64,000 nt of DNA, taken from positions 36,213-100,212 of the forward strand of contig CACDZR010000003.1 of the NCBI GenBank assembly GCA_902557235.1. Reading direction: 5' to 3'. Positions 27,548-36,434 of the stretch are shown piece by piece. A model generated the notes under the pieces. It had not been told where the DNA came from. It did no database searches and saw only the letters and a list, made by a program, of their open reading frames with translations. The stretch is from an uncultured Pelagibacteraceae bacterium (GTDB lineage: Bacteria > Pseudomonadota > Alphaproteobacteria > Pelagibacterales > Pelagibacteraceae). Within the stretch, counting starts at the first letter, position 1, and every line of letters starts with the position of its first letter. The position numbers and the translations under genes are program-made.

Positions 27548-28009
27548 TTAATTTATTTTAGATTTTACGTGATTATATATAAAATTTTCTTCTCTTAACA
27601 TTTTAAAATAATCTTTGTTCTTTATGTGATTAAAACCTAAGAGGTGAAGAAAACCATGAATAAAAATTTTAATAGTTTTTTGTTTAAATAACTCTAAATC
27701 TTGAGATTTAGGCTTATTTAAATAATTATAACTAATTATTATATCTCCCAAATACATATTTTTTGAAAATTTAATTTTTTTATTGAATGGAAAAGATAAA
27801 ATATCGGTAGATTTATTTTTATTTCTAAAATTTTTATTTAATTTTTTTATATTTTTATTGTTAGAAAGCAATAAACTCAATGATACTTTTTTGTTTGAAA
27901 ATTTATATTTCTTTGGAAAAGCCCTACATATTTCTTTAAAAAAAATATCTGTATTTTTCAGTCTTTTTGACCACGCCTTCTCTTCTGAGAAGACACTAAC
28001 TTTAATCAT
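27548..28009 (-). CDS. ybeY: Endoribonuclease YbeY
   Basis: YbeY is a metal-dependent endoribonuclease used in 16S rRNA maturation and ribosome quality control. The 153-residue protein has the zinc motif HGFLHLLGFNH (about residues 118-128), with three histidines at the right spacing, and the core STDILSFPF followed by LGDIIISY. The start overlaps the phoH end by eight bases. phoH-ybeY-lnt order is widespread; corC/tlyC, often found between ybeY and lnt, is missing here. Confidence 0.93.
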   Translation of the reverse strand: MIKVSVFSEEKAWSKRLKNTDIFFKEICRAFPKKYKFSNKKVSLSLLLSNNKNIKKLNKNFRNKNKSTDILSFPFNKKIKFSKNMYLGDIIISYNYLNKPKSQDLELFKQKTIKIFIHGFLHLLGFNHIKNKDYFKMLREENFIYNHVKSKIN

Positions 28010-28997
28010 TATTTGAGTATGCTTTTACTATTTTTGATACAAGTGGATGTCTAACTACATCTGAGTGATCAAAATCAACTATTGATATCTCTTTTAAATG
28101 TCCAAGTAATTCTTTTGATCTTACCAATCCCGACATGTTTTTGTTAGGTAGGTCAATTTGGGTTGGGTCTCCGTTAACTACAATTTTTGAATTTTCACCA
28201 ATACGAGTAAGAAACATTTTGATTTGAGTGTCGGTTGCATTTTGTGCTTCATCTAAAATTGCAAAGGAATTTTTAAGAGTTCGACCTCTCATAAAAGCTA
28301 ATGGTGCTATTTCTATATCTCCAATTTCAATCATTCTTTGAATTTTTTCGAAATCAAAAAGATCATATAAAGAGTCATATAACGGTCTTAGATAGGGGTC
28401 TACTTTCTCTTTCATATCGCCAGGCAAGAATCCTAAACGCTCTCCAGCTTCAACAGCAGGTCTTGATAAAATTATTCTTTCAATCTTTTTCTCCAAAAGC
28501 ATAGTCAAACCAACTGCAACAGCTAAAAACGTTTTACCTGTTCCTGCTGGTCCAGCAGAAATTACAATATCACTTTGTCTTAAAGCTCTGACATAATTCT
28601 TTTGTTTTTCAGATCTAGGAATTATAGATTTTTTAGGAGTTTTAATTATATCAGTTATATTATTGTTTTTTATTTTTTCATTAATCATAAATTTATCTAC
28701 AGAAGAAAGTATATCTTTATTTTCGATATTTCCATTATTAATAAATTGGTTAACTAAAAATTGAATTGCATTCTTTACCTTTTCATTTGTTTCTGGATCT
28801 GATTTTATAAGAATAGAATTTCCCCTCGAATATAAACTGCATTTAGTGATTTTTTCAAGTTCCTGTAAATTTTTATTAAATTCACCAACAACACCCATTA
28901 ACAAATCGTTATCATGAAATATTACACTTAAAGAATTATTGTCCGAGTAAACAAACTTTATTGCCTGATCAATATTTTTTTTTGTTATTCCACTCAA
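28002..28997 (-). CDS. ybeZ: PhoH-like ATPase (YbeZ)
   Basis: PhoH/YbeZ proteins are P-loop ATPases thought to work with YbeY in RNA processing. The 331-residue protein has an N-terminal KH-like segment (about 1-95) and then the ATPase. Its Walker A is AGPAGTGKTFLAVAVG near residue 156, the Walker B is FAILDEAQNATDTQ, and the sensor region is VVNGDPTQIDLP. The gene lies between miaB and ybeY, two bases from miaB and overlapping ybeY, which supports a shared operon and function. Confidence 0.93.
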   Translation of the reverse strand: MSGITKKNIDQAIKFVYSDNNSLSVIFHDNDLLMGVVGEFNKNLQELEKITKCSLYSRGNSILIKSDPETNEKVKNAIQFLVNQFINNGNIENKDILSSVDKFMINEKIKNNNITDIIKTPKKSIIPRSEKQKNYVRALRQSDIVISAGPAGTGKTFLAVAVGLTMLLEKKIERIILSRPAVEAGERLGFLPGDMKEKVDPYLRPLYDSLYDLFDFEKIQRMIEIGDIEIAPLAFMRGRTLKNSFAILDEAQNATDTQIKMFLTRIGENSKIVVNGDPTQIDLPNKNMSGLVRSKELLGHLKEISIVDFDHSDVVRHPLVSKIVKAYSNND

Positions 28998-28999
28998 AT

Positions 29000-30328
29000 T
29001 TACGCAACTTTCTGATTAGAACTATCTACAATTTCGCCAAATAAAGTACTTCTATTACTTTTACTAATTTTTACTTGCACAATTTTTCCAATATCACTTT
29101 TCTTACCATCAAAGATAACTGATGTCATGTGCTTAGATCTTCCAAATGTTTTAGTTTTATCTTCTGTGAAATTTTCAACTAACACTTCCACAATACTGTT
29201 TTCTAAAGACTTATTTTTTTGGATCTGATTTTTAAACAACTCATTTTGAATTATTTCTAACCTTTCAAATGAAGTTTTTTTATCAATTAATTTTAAATTT
29301 TCTGAAACAGTTCCAGGTCTAGGACTAAAAATATACGAGTAAGAATTTATAAACTTTACTTTTTTTATTAGATTTAAAGTATCTTCAAAGTCCTGATTTT
29401 CTTCCCCAGGGTAAGCAATTATAAAATCACTTGAAAATTCTATTTTTGAGTTAATTTCTTTAAGCTTATTAAATGTTTCGAGGTAATTCTCAATAGAATG
29501 ATTTCTATTCATTAATTTTAATATTCTATTTGATCCACTTTGCACTGGTAAATGTACAAGTGGCATAAGTTTATTTGTACATTTATAAACTTCAATCAGG
29601 TCATTAGTCATATCTTTTGGATGAGATGTTGTGTATCTAATTCTTTTAATATCATTTAATTTTTCAATACTTAATATTAAATCTGATAATCGAAACCCAT
29701 TACTTTCATAAGCATTTACATTTTGGCCTAACAAAGTTATTTCTCTTACACCGTTGTCTGCTAAATATTTTGCTTCTTCCAAAATTTGACTAGGTGGCCT
29801 TGAATACTCTGGTCCTCTAGTGTAAGGAACTACACAAAAATGACAAAACTTATCACAACCTTCTTGAATTGTTAAAAAAGATGAAACTTTTTCTACTTTA
29901 GTTTTTACTTTACTCAAATATTCAAATTTTGTAATCGCATCAAATTCTGTTTCCTCAAGTTTCATTTTTTTTTCAATGTAATTTAAAATTGTATCATTAA
30001 TTTTATGATAAGCTTGAGGACCTATTACCAGATCAATGAAAGGCTCTCTATTAAGCATTTCTTGATTTTCTGCTTGAGCAACACAGCCTGCAATAATAAC
30101 TAATGGTTTTTTTTTAAATCTAAAAATTTTTTTTACTCTACCTATTTCAGAATAGACTTTTTCTTTAGCTTTATCCCTTATATGACATGTGTTTAACAAA
30201 TAACAATTAGCATCCTCGTATTTTTCTGTCTTCTCATAACCAATTTTTTTAACAGTATCTAATATTCTATTAGAGTCATACTCATTCATTTGACATCCAA
30301 AAGTTTTAATGAAAATTTTTTGACTCAT
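29000..30328 (-). CDS. miaB: tRNA-2-methylthio-N6-isopentenyladenosine synthase MiaB
   Basis: MiaB is a radical-SAM enzyme that methylthiolates i6A37 in tRNAs. The 442-residue protein has an N-terminal domain with conserved cysteines in FGCQMNEYDS, NTCHIRDKA and AGCVAQAE, which hold the auxiliary cluster. The radical-SAM motif is CDKFCHFC near residue 160. The C-terminal TRAM domain ends the protein. It is immediately downstream of the fur-like gene (no gap), in the conserved fur-miaB-phoH-ybeY order. Confidence 0.96.
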   Translation of the reverse strand: MSQKIFIKTFGCQMNEYDSNRILDTVKKIGYEKTEKYEDANCYLLNTCHIRDKAKEKVYSEIGRVKKIFRFKKKPLVIIAGCVAQAENQEMLNREPFIDLVIGPQAYHKINDTILNYIEKKMKLEETEFDAITKFEYLSKVKTKVEKVSSFLTIQEGCDKFCHFCVVPYTRGPEYSRPPSQILEEAKYLADNGVREITLLGQNVNAYESNGFRLSDLILSIEKLNDIKRIRYTTSHPKDMTNDLIEVYKCTNKLMPLVHLPVQSGSNRILKLMNRNHSIENYLETFNKLKEINSKIEFSSDFIIAYPGEENQDFEDTLNLIKKVKFINSYSYIFSPRPGTVSENLKLIDKKTSFERLEIIQNELFKNQIQKNKSLENSIVEVLVENFTEDKTKTFGRSKHMTSVIFDGKKSDIGKIVQVKISKSNRSTLFGEIVDSSNQKVA

Positions 30329-30769
30329 TTATTGAGGCTTTTTTTTAACCCCATATAATTCCAATTTATGATCTACTAATTTATAACCGTATTTTTCAGC
30401 AACTTTTTTTTGAAGTTTCTCTATCTCATCATCAACAAATTCTATGATCTCGCCTGTTTTGATATCTATCAAATGATCGTGATGGCTCTCGATCATTGCT
30501 TCATATCTTGCCTTTCCACCTTTAAAATCATGTTTTGTTAAGATCCCAGCCTCTTCGAATAGTTTTACTGTTCTATAAACTGTAGCTATACTTATTTTTG
30601 GATCAACTTTCGAAACACGACTATAAAGTTCATCTACATCAGGGTGATCTGACTCTCCATACTCTGACTTTGACTCCGAAATTATTTTTGCAATAATTTT
30701 TCTTTGCTCTGTAAGTTTAACACCTTTAGCTAAACACTTTTGTTCAATTGTATCTGCTGCGTCTGTCAT
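30329..30769 (-). CDS. fur: Fur-family metal regulator (Fur/Mur type)
   Basis: This 146-residue protein is a second Fur-family regulator in the window. It has the winged-helix segment KLTEQRKIIAKII and the recognition region KISIATVYRTVKLFEEAGIL. The metal site is ESHHDHLIDIKTGEIIEF. It has no C-terminal CxxC pairs, as in alphaproteobacterial Fur/Mur proteins that sense manganese or iron. It differs from the Irr-type gene at 15.1 kb in the HHDH motif. The position before miaB is conserved. It starts eight bases after tsaB; rimI, often found in between, is absent. Confidence 0.88.
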   Translation of the reverse strand: MTDAADTIEQKCLAKGVKLTEQRKIIAKIISESKSEYGESDHPDVDELYSRVSKVDPKISIATVYRTVKLFEEAGILTKHDFKGGKARYEAMIESHHDHLIDIKTGEIIEFVDDEIEKLQKKVAEKYGYKLVDHKLELYGVKKKPQ

Positions 30770-30777
30770 GCCTAATT

Positions 30778-31161
30778 CTAACTTATATAATAAGGTTTAA
30801 TCAAATTTTTTTTGAGGTCAAATTTATCGCAAAGATGCGGTATATTTTCGTACTTTACATTCGTTTCATTCTCAAAGTCCTTAAAACTAAAACAATAATA
30901 GTCAATTTTTTTAATCATATGAATTGCTTTAATTGTTGATAAAGAATTTCTGATACCTGCAAAACTACCGGGACCTCTATTAATATAAATTGATTCGATA
31001 TCACTAAACTCTAAATTATTATTTTTTAAAAAATCAGTAAGTAAAACAATTAGTTTTTCATAATTATTTTTGCTATTTTCATGGGTAACACTATAAGTAT
31101 TATTATTAATGATCATAAAAAAAATATTATCCTTTGCAGCATCTATAATTAATTTATTCAT
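30778..31161 (-). CDS. tsaB: TsaB-like protein, strongly shortened
   Basis: TsaB is the inactive scaffold partner of TsaD in making the t6A37 tRNA modification. The N-terminal MNKLIIDAAKDNIFFMII matches the family's IDTS strand, and YINRGPGSFAGIRNSLSTIKAI matches the signature VGPGSFTGLR. The end IKPYYIS matches the usual PLYLR C-terminus. The protein has only 127 residues instead of about 220-230, so about half of the C-terminal lobe has been lost. The start at 31161 aligns with the family; the ORF continues upstream only as non-homologous sequence. Its first 53 bases overlap the divergent deacetylase gene. Confidence 0.85.
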   Translation of the reverse strand: MNKLIIDAAKDNIFFMIINNNTYSVTHENSKNNYEKLIVLLTDFLKNNNLEFSDIESIYINRGPGSFAGIRNSLSTIKAIHMIKKIDYYCFSFKDFENETNVKYENIPHLCDKFDLKKNLIKPYYIS

Positions 31162-32164
31162 TTTTTTAATTATATTGACTTTTAACTCAAACGCACAAGA
31201 AAATAATGTTAAATATTTTTCTAATGATGAGGGTGTGCTGTCTATTATGTACCATCGATTTAATGAATTTAAATATCCATCAACGAATATATCAATGGAT
31301 ATTTTCAAGAAACATGTTGAACTTATTTTGGATACAAACTTAACCTTTTATCATCCAAAGGATTTTGAAAATGAGTTTGATATTCCAAAAAAAGAAAAAA
31401 AGATTCTTCTTACTATTGATGATGCATTTCAGTCCTTTTATGATAATGCCTGGCCTTACTTGGAAAAAAATAAAATTCCATTTGTATTATTTGTTTCGAC
31501 TGAACCTGTTGGTAACAAAGGATACATGAGCTGGGAACAAATTAAAGAAATTGAACGTAGTGAATTCGGGGTTATTGGGCATCACTCACACTCCCATGAT
31601 TATTTAATTGATAAATCAGAGGAAGTTTTTTTAGATGACATAGAGTCATCAAATCGAATTTTTAAAGAAAAGTTAGGATATGTACCAACTTTATTTTCTT
31701 ACCCATTTGGAGAATACTCAGGATTTATGAAAAATTATATATCTCGAAATTTCAAAATTGCATTTGGACAACACTCTGGAATTATTGACGTAAATAAAAA
31801 TAAATTTGAACTTCCAAGATTTCCAATTAATGAAAAATATGGAGAAATTAAAAGATTTAAATCAATAATCAACTATTATCCTCTTGAATATAAAAACTTA
31901 GAACCTGAGGAAAAAAAATTATCAAAAGAGAATAATCCACCTAAATTTAAGGTAAGATTTTTTGATGATCAAAAAAATATTGAAAATATTAACTGTTATT
32001 CAAATGAAGGGGATAAATGGATGAAATCAAATATTAAACTTGTTGATAAAGAGCTCACAATAGAATTTAGAGAACCATTTTTACCAAGAAGAGGTCGAAT
32101 TAATTGTTCTGTAAATGATAATGGTAAATGGAGGTGGTTTGGCACACAATTTATTATTAGATAA
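31109..32164 (+). CDS. Polysaccharide deacetylase (NodB family), secreted
   Basis: The 351-residue protein begins with a likely signal peptide (about residues 1-29, ending SNAQE). A NodB-type deacetylase domain follows, with LLTIDDAFQSF (the TFDDG-like metal aspartates) near residue 102, the zinc histidines in GHHSHSH near 156, and FSYPFGEYSG near 190. The substrate may be peptidoglycan or another acetylated glycan; it cannot be told from sequence. A C-terminal part of about 100 residues (from KFKVRFFDD on) is not recognised. It is the only plus-strand gene in an 18-kb minus-strand run, and its start overlaps tsaB. Confidence 0.88.
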   Translation: MIIKKILSFAASIINLFIFLIILTFNSNAQENNVKYFSNDEGVLSIMYHRFNEFKYPSTNISMDIFKKHVELILDTNLTFYHPKDFENEFDIPKKEKKILLTIDDAFQSFYDNAWPYLEKNKIPFVLFVSTEPVGNKGYMSWEQIKEIERSEFGVIGHHSHSHDYLIDKSEEVFLDDIESSNRIFKEKLGYVPTLFSYPFGEYSGFMKNYISRNFKIAFGQHSGIIDVNKNKFELPRFPINEKYGEIKRFKSIINYYPLEYKNLEPEEKKLSKENNPPKFKVRFFDDQKNIENINCYSNEGDKWMKSNIKLVDKELTIEFREPFLPRRGRINCSVNDNGKWRWFGTQFIIR

Positions 32165-32170
32165 TAAATC

Positions 32171-33253
32171 TTAAATTAAACTTTCTAACTCAATACTTGA
32201 AGGTAGTAGTTTTGCATCATCAAAATCTTTAAGATTATTTTGTTGAATAATCTTTTGTAAAACTTTCACATATTCATTTCCTGTTTCAGCATATTTATCT
32301 AAATACGTTGATAAGATCATACTGTCTAATGGTTCGCCCAGATCTCTTAATTTTGCTCTAGCTGATCTAAAATCTTCGTAACTTGAATGTGTATTTATAT
32401 TTCTTTGATATGCTCTTACAGAAGCTTGCAATACATTAAATTTCATAACCTTGTGGCCTTCGTTTTTCTCTGCATCTTTTGGTTTTAATCCCTCTCCCGA
32501 CCATGTCCATTGTCCAAATAAAGCATTCCCTTGTTGTGCAAATCTCGAAGTGCCCCAGCCTGTTTCTTTTGCGGCTTGGGCAATTGCTAATGAAACTGGA
32601 ACTATATCCATTCTTCTTTTTAAGATTGATAAATCTTTTGAAGGTATACCATATTGTTTGTATTTTTTTTCTAACCATTTTTTCTCTGATTTTGTGTTAT
32701 TACTCTTATTAATTATGCTGAATAATCTTTTTCTATCTAATTTAATGTTTTTATTTTCCTCCAAAATTAATGGCAATACTATTTGAATAAAGAATTCTTT
32801 TCTCTTTTTAACACTCTCTATCATTTTGATTTCTGCTGGAAGTAAAGTTAAAGCTATAGGCTTAACTAATTTTTTTTTTCTTACATCATCAAGCTTATAA
32901 TCTGTGTCTTCAAAAAGCTGTTTAATCGTGGAAGCATCTAATCTTACTGTATCTGTTTCTTGATCATTTAAACTATAAATATCGATTAATAGATCATCCT
33001 CATTAAGTGTTTGGGAATTTGATGAATTTGAGGATTTTTTATTAAGAGTGTATGCAAGTATTGCTTTTGAATTATTTTGAATTCCAGCCGAACTTTCAAT
33101 TTTATTGCTGGTAAAATTAACAATAATCGGCAAAGAATAAAAAAATAAGATAACAAGTACACTACTTAGAATAATTCTTGGAAGTGAACTTAGGTTATTT
33201 TCATCAAAAACTCTAAATGGTTTTATTCTATTTTTTTTAAAGATTTTTCTCAT
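32171..33253 (-). CDS. Bax-like glucosaminidase domain protein
   Basis: The 360-residue protein has one membrane helix near the N-terminus (about residues 27-47) and a long, charged linker. A glucosaminidase-like domain follows, with VPVSLAIAQAAKETGWGTSRFAQQ, whose Glu in AKETGWG is the likely catalytic residue. The downstream NALFGQWTW and the KFNVLQASVRAYQRNINTH segment match E. coli Bax and related wall hydrolases. It would be anchored in the inner membrane with the domain in the periplasm, acting on peptidoglycan. It lies three bases after nfu on the same strand. Confidence 0.85.
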   Translation of the reverse strand: MRKIFKKNRIKPFRVFDENNLSSLPRIILSSVLVILFFYSLPIIVNFTSNKIESSAGIQNNSKAILAYTLNKKSSNSSNSQTLNEDDLLIDIYSLNDQETDTVRLDASTIKQLFEDTDYKLDDVRKKKLVKPIALTLLPAEIKMIESVKKRKEFFIQIVLPLILEENKNIKLDRKRLFSIINKSNNTKSEKKWLEKKYKQYGIPSKDLSILKRRMDIVPVSLAIAQAAKETGWGTSRFAQQGNALFGQWTWSGEGLKPKDAEKNEGHKVMKFNVLQASVRAYQRNINTHSSYEDFRSARAKLRDLGEPLDSMILSTYLDKYAETGNEYVKVLQKIIQQNNLKDFDDAKLLPSSIELESLI

Positions 33254-33256
33254 ATA

Positions 33257-33796
33257 TTAAACAGCTTCAACTTTTTTAACCTCTGGCAAATAATGACATA
33301 AGAGATTTTGAACACCTTGTTTTAAAGTCATTGTTGAACTAGGACATCCAGAACAGCTTCCTTGTAGTTGAACTTTAACAACTCCATCTTTAAACTCTTT
33401 AAATTTAATATCTCCTCCGTCTCTTGCAATTGCTGGACGAATTTTCTCCTCAAGTAATTGGATTATTCTTTTCTCAATTTCATCAAAACTATCATTTTGT
33501 TCGTTTAGATCTTTACTTATGACATATTCTTTTCCTGATGCATAAAATTCATTAATATGTGAAACCACTATATGCTTGATATCGTCCCAAGAATTTTCAT
33601 CACGTTTATTAACTGAAATAAAATCTTTACTTAAAAAAATTCCCTCTACACCATTGATTGAAAGAATATTTCTAATTAGCTCATTATTTACATTGTCATT
33701 TTTATTTACTTCAAATGATCCTGCACTTGAAACAACCTTGCCTGGTATAAATTTTAAAGAATTAGGATTTGGTGTAATCTCAGTCTGAACAAACAT
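33257..33796 (-). CDS. nfu: NifU-family Fe-S scaffold protein (Nfu)
   Basis: The 179-residue protein has an N-terminal Nfu-N domain (begins MFVQTEITPNPNSLKFIPG) and a C-terminal NifU-like domain with the cluster-binding motif CSGCPSS near residue 155. Nfu proteins carry and deliver 4Fe-4S clusters to target enzymes in the cytoplasm. MiaB and Nth in this window are possible clients. Its position near trpS and tsaB matches other alphaproteobacteria. Confidence 0.93.
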   Translation of the reverse strand: MFVQTEITPNPNSLKFIPGKVVSSAGSFEVNKNDNVNNELIRNILSINGVEGIFLSKDFISVNKRDENSWDDIKHIVVSHINEFYASGKEYVISKDLNEQNDSFDEIEKRIIQLLEEKIRPAIARDGGDIKFKEFKDGVVKVQLQGSCSGCPSSTMTLKQGVQNLLCHYLPEVKKVEAV

Positions 33797-33849
33797 AAAT
33801 TATATATAAGCAATATTTTTAAAAATGGTACCGCTTTATGAAAATATCC

Positions 33850-34851
33850 TCAAAAACCGACGATTTCATGAATTTTTTTTATTTTTTTTGAGGCAATTTC
33901 ATTAGCTTTCTCGTATCCATCTTTAAGTATTTTTTCTAAAAAAACTTTATCATCTAATAGCTCTTTAATTTTTAATGAGATTGGATTAATTTCATTAACA
34001 ACTATTTCTGATAATTTTTCTTTAAATTCTGAAAAATTTTTTCCAGCAAATTCATCAATCGTTTTTTGGAGTGTATTATTCATCAAACTTGAATAAATAC
34101 CAATTAAATTTTTAGCCTCAGGTCTTTTGTCTAACTCTTCAATTTTGCTAGGTAAAGGCAAAGTATCAGTTTTTGCTTTTTTAATTTTATTTATTATTTG
34201 ATCTTTATCATCAGTTAAGTTTATTCTACTCAAGTCTGATACCTCTGATTTACTCATCTTTTTAAGACCATCCTTTAAACTCATAATTCTAGAAAATTCT
34301 TTTTTAATTAAAGGTTCAGGGACTATAAAAAAATTTTCGATTTTATAATCATTGTTAAATTTTTGAGCTATATCACGACATAACTCCAAGTGTTGTTTTT
34401 GGTCATCTCCAACGGGTACATGAGTTGAGTCATATAATAAAATATCAGCTGCCATTAAAACAGGATACGAATAAAGACCGATACTTGCTTTTTCTTTATC
34501 CTTGCCAGCTTTTTCCTTAAATTGAGTCATCCTATTTAGCCATCCCATTCTGGCAACACAGCTTAAAATCCACGCTGCCTCTGAGTGAGCGCTCACTTGA
34601 GATTGATTAAAAATTATACTTTTTTTAGGATCTATTCCACTAGCAACAAATGTAGCTACTGTCTCATGTATATTTGATTTTAAATCTTTTGGGTTTTGGC
34701 TCACCGTTATTGCATGAAGGTCAACTACACAAAAGATACACTCATTTTGAATATCGTTATTTAAATCAACAAAATTTTTTATGGCACCTAAATAATTTCC
34801 TAAATGAAGATTTCCCGTAGGTTGAACACCGGAGAAAATTTTTTTTTTCAT
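33850..34851 (-). CDS. trpS: Tryptophan-tRNA ligase
   Basis: TrpRS charges tRNA-Trp. The 333-residue protein is a class I synthetase with the HIGH-type motif as GNLHLGNYLG near residue 14 and the KMSKS loop in LKKMSKSEVSD near 198. The region PVGDDQKQHLELCRDIA is the conserved tryptophanyl signature. It begins three bases after murJ on the same strand. Confidence 0.97.
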   Translation of the reverse strand: MKKKIFSGVQPTGNLHLGNYLGAIKNFVDLNNDIQNECIFCVVDLHAITVSQNPKDLKSNIHETVATFVASGIDPKKSIIFNQSQVSAHSEAAWILSCVARMGWLNRMTQFKEKAGKDKEKASIGLYSYPVLMAADILLYDSTHVPVGDDQKQHLELCRDIAQKFNNDYKIENFFIVPEPLIKKEFSRIMSLKDGLKKMSKSEVSDLSRINLTDDKDQIINKIKKAKTDTLPLPSKIEELDKRPEAKNLIGIYSSLMNNTLQKTIDEFAGKNFSEFKEKLSEIVVNEINPISLKIKELLDDKVFLEKILKDGYEKANEIASKKIKKIHEIVGF

Positions 34852-34854
34852 ATT

Positions 34855-36384
34855 CTAATACTTTAATTTAATATCTTGGTAATTAAAAGCTTTGATAAAA
34901 TATGACACTGCGAAATAAAAAATTATTGTGAATAAAACACATAATAATAAATAAGCAGACTTGAAGAAATAGGCATAACTCAATTGATTTTCAAATAATA
35001 AGATCAAGTATTGAAAGAAAATACCCATTATAATTGATGCAAAAATTATCTTAACAAATTGTTTAAAAAAAGTTTTGTTAAATTCAAATAAGTTATTATT
35101 TTTTAAATAAATAAATAATATTAAAGAATTAAACCATGAAGATATGGTCGTTGCTATAGGAATTATTATAAAACCAATATCTTTAAAAAAGTAAACACTT
35201 ATCAAAATATTTAGTAAAACAGAAACTAAGGAAATATAAAATGGAGTTTTAGTATCTTGATTTGCAAAAAAAAATGTCGAAAAAACTTTTATTAATGCGA
35301 ATGCTGGGAGTCCTAGACCAAAATAATAAAGTGCTTTTGATGCATTGAGAACAGATTCCATTGTAAAAGAACCATATCCAAATAGAGCTGAGATTATTTG
35401 TTCAGATCCTATAACCAACGCTACAGATGCAGGTATGCTTAAAAACATACTTAGCTCTAATGCTTTATTTTGAATTAATAATATTTTTTTCTTTTTTTTT
35501 TGATGAACATGCTTTGAAAGCTGAGGTAAAACAACAATGCCAATGGCTATACCAGCTATAGCTAAATTAATCTGATATATCCTATCTGCATAATATAAGT
35601 ATGATACAGCACTTGCCTGGAATGAAGCTATAATTGTTCCAACCAAAATATTTATTTGGGTAACTCCTGAAGAAAAAATACTAGGTAATAATTTTTTAAA
35701 AAAAATTTTTACTTTATTAGTAATTTTAAATTTAAGATCAAAATCTATAACATAATATTTTTTTACAAATCTATATAAAAAAATTAATTGCAATAATCCT
35801 GCCAAAGAAATTCCATAAGAAAGATAATAAATTAATTCATCACCTAAATATCTTCCAAATAATAAAATGAATATTAAAACTATATTTAATACAATTGGCG
35901 CTGCTGAAGCAGCAGCAAATTTATTATGTGAATTCAAAATTGCACCAAAAAAAGAGGATAAACTTACGAATAATAAAAAAGGGAATGTAATTCTTGTTAA
36001 ATTAGTTGCTAATTCAAATTTTTTAATGTCTTCAACAAAGCCTGGAGCTATTAATCCTACAAAAATTGGCATGAAAATTTCAATTATGAGGACTAAAAAA
36101 AATAAAACTAAGAATAATAAATTAAAGACATCGTTGGCAAATTTATTTGATCTTGATTTATTTTTAACTATTTCAGACATGTAACTAGGCACAAAAGCTG
36201 AATTGAAAGTTCCCTCAGCAAAAAGTCTTCTAAAAGTGTTCGGTATTCTAAATGCTACAAAAAAAGCATCCGCCAAAAAACTTGTTCCAAGAAAAATTGC
36301 TATTAAAACATCTCTCAAATATCCAAGTAATCTGCTGATAATAGTATAGAAACCAAAAGTCCCTGTTGACTTAACTAAATTCAT
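34855..36384 (-). CDS. murJ: Lipid II flippase MurJ
   Basis: MurJ moves lipid II across the inner membrane for peptidoglycan synthesis. The 509-residue protein has about 13-14 hydrophobic helices. It has the family N-terminal segment GFYTIISRLLGYLRDVLIA and the ADAFFVAFRIPNTFRRLFAEG motif with its essential arginines, near residues 38-58. It is the first gene of the minus-strand run that continues to trpS, and is divergent from maeB with 50 bases between the starts. Confidence 0.95.
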   Translation of the reverse strand: MNLVKSTGTFGFYTIISRLLGYLRDVLIAIFLGTSFLADAFFVAFRIPNTFRRLFAEGTFNSAFVPSYMSEIVKNKSRSNKFANDVFNLLFLVLFFLVLIIEIFMPIFVGLIAPGFVEDIKKFELATNLTRITFPFLLFVSLSSFFGAILNSHNKFAAASAAPIVLNIVLIFILLFGRYLGDELIYYLSYGISLAGLLQLIFLYRFVKKYYVIDFDLKFKITNKVKIFFKKLLPSIFSSGVTQINILVGTIIASFQASAVSYLYYADRIYQINLAIAGIAIGIVVLPQLSKHVHQKKKKKILLIQNKALELSMFLSIPASVALVIGSEQIISALFGYGSFTMESVLNASKALYYFGLGLPAFALIKVFSTFFFANQDTKTPFYISLVSVLLNILISVYFFKDIGFIIIPIATTISSWFNSLILFIYLKNNNLFEFNKTFFKQFVKIIFASIIMGIFFQYLILLFENQLSYAYFFKSAYLLLCVLFTIIFYFAVSYFIKAFNYQDIKLKY

Positions 36385-36434
36385 AAATCATATTAGTCTT
36401 AAATTTACCTCATTTGTACACCTAATTAAGCTAA

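Noticed and set aside
31162..31308. N-terminal extension of tsaB to 31308
   Set aside because: The extra 49 residues do not resemble TsaB, and the region codes for the deacetylase on the other strand.
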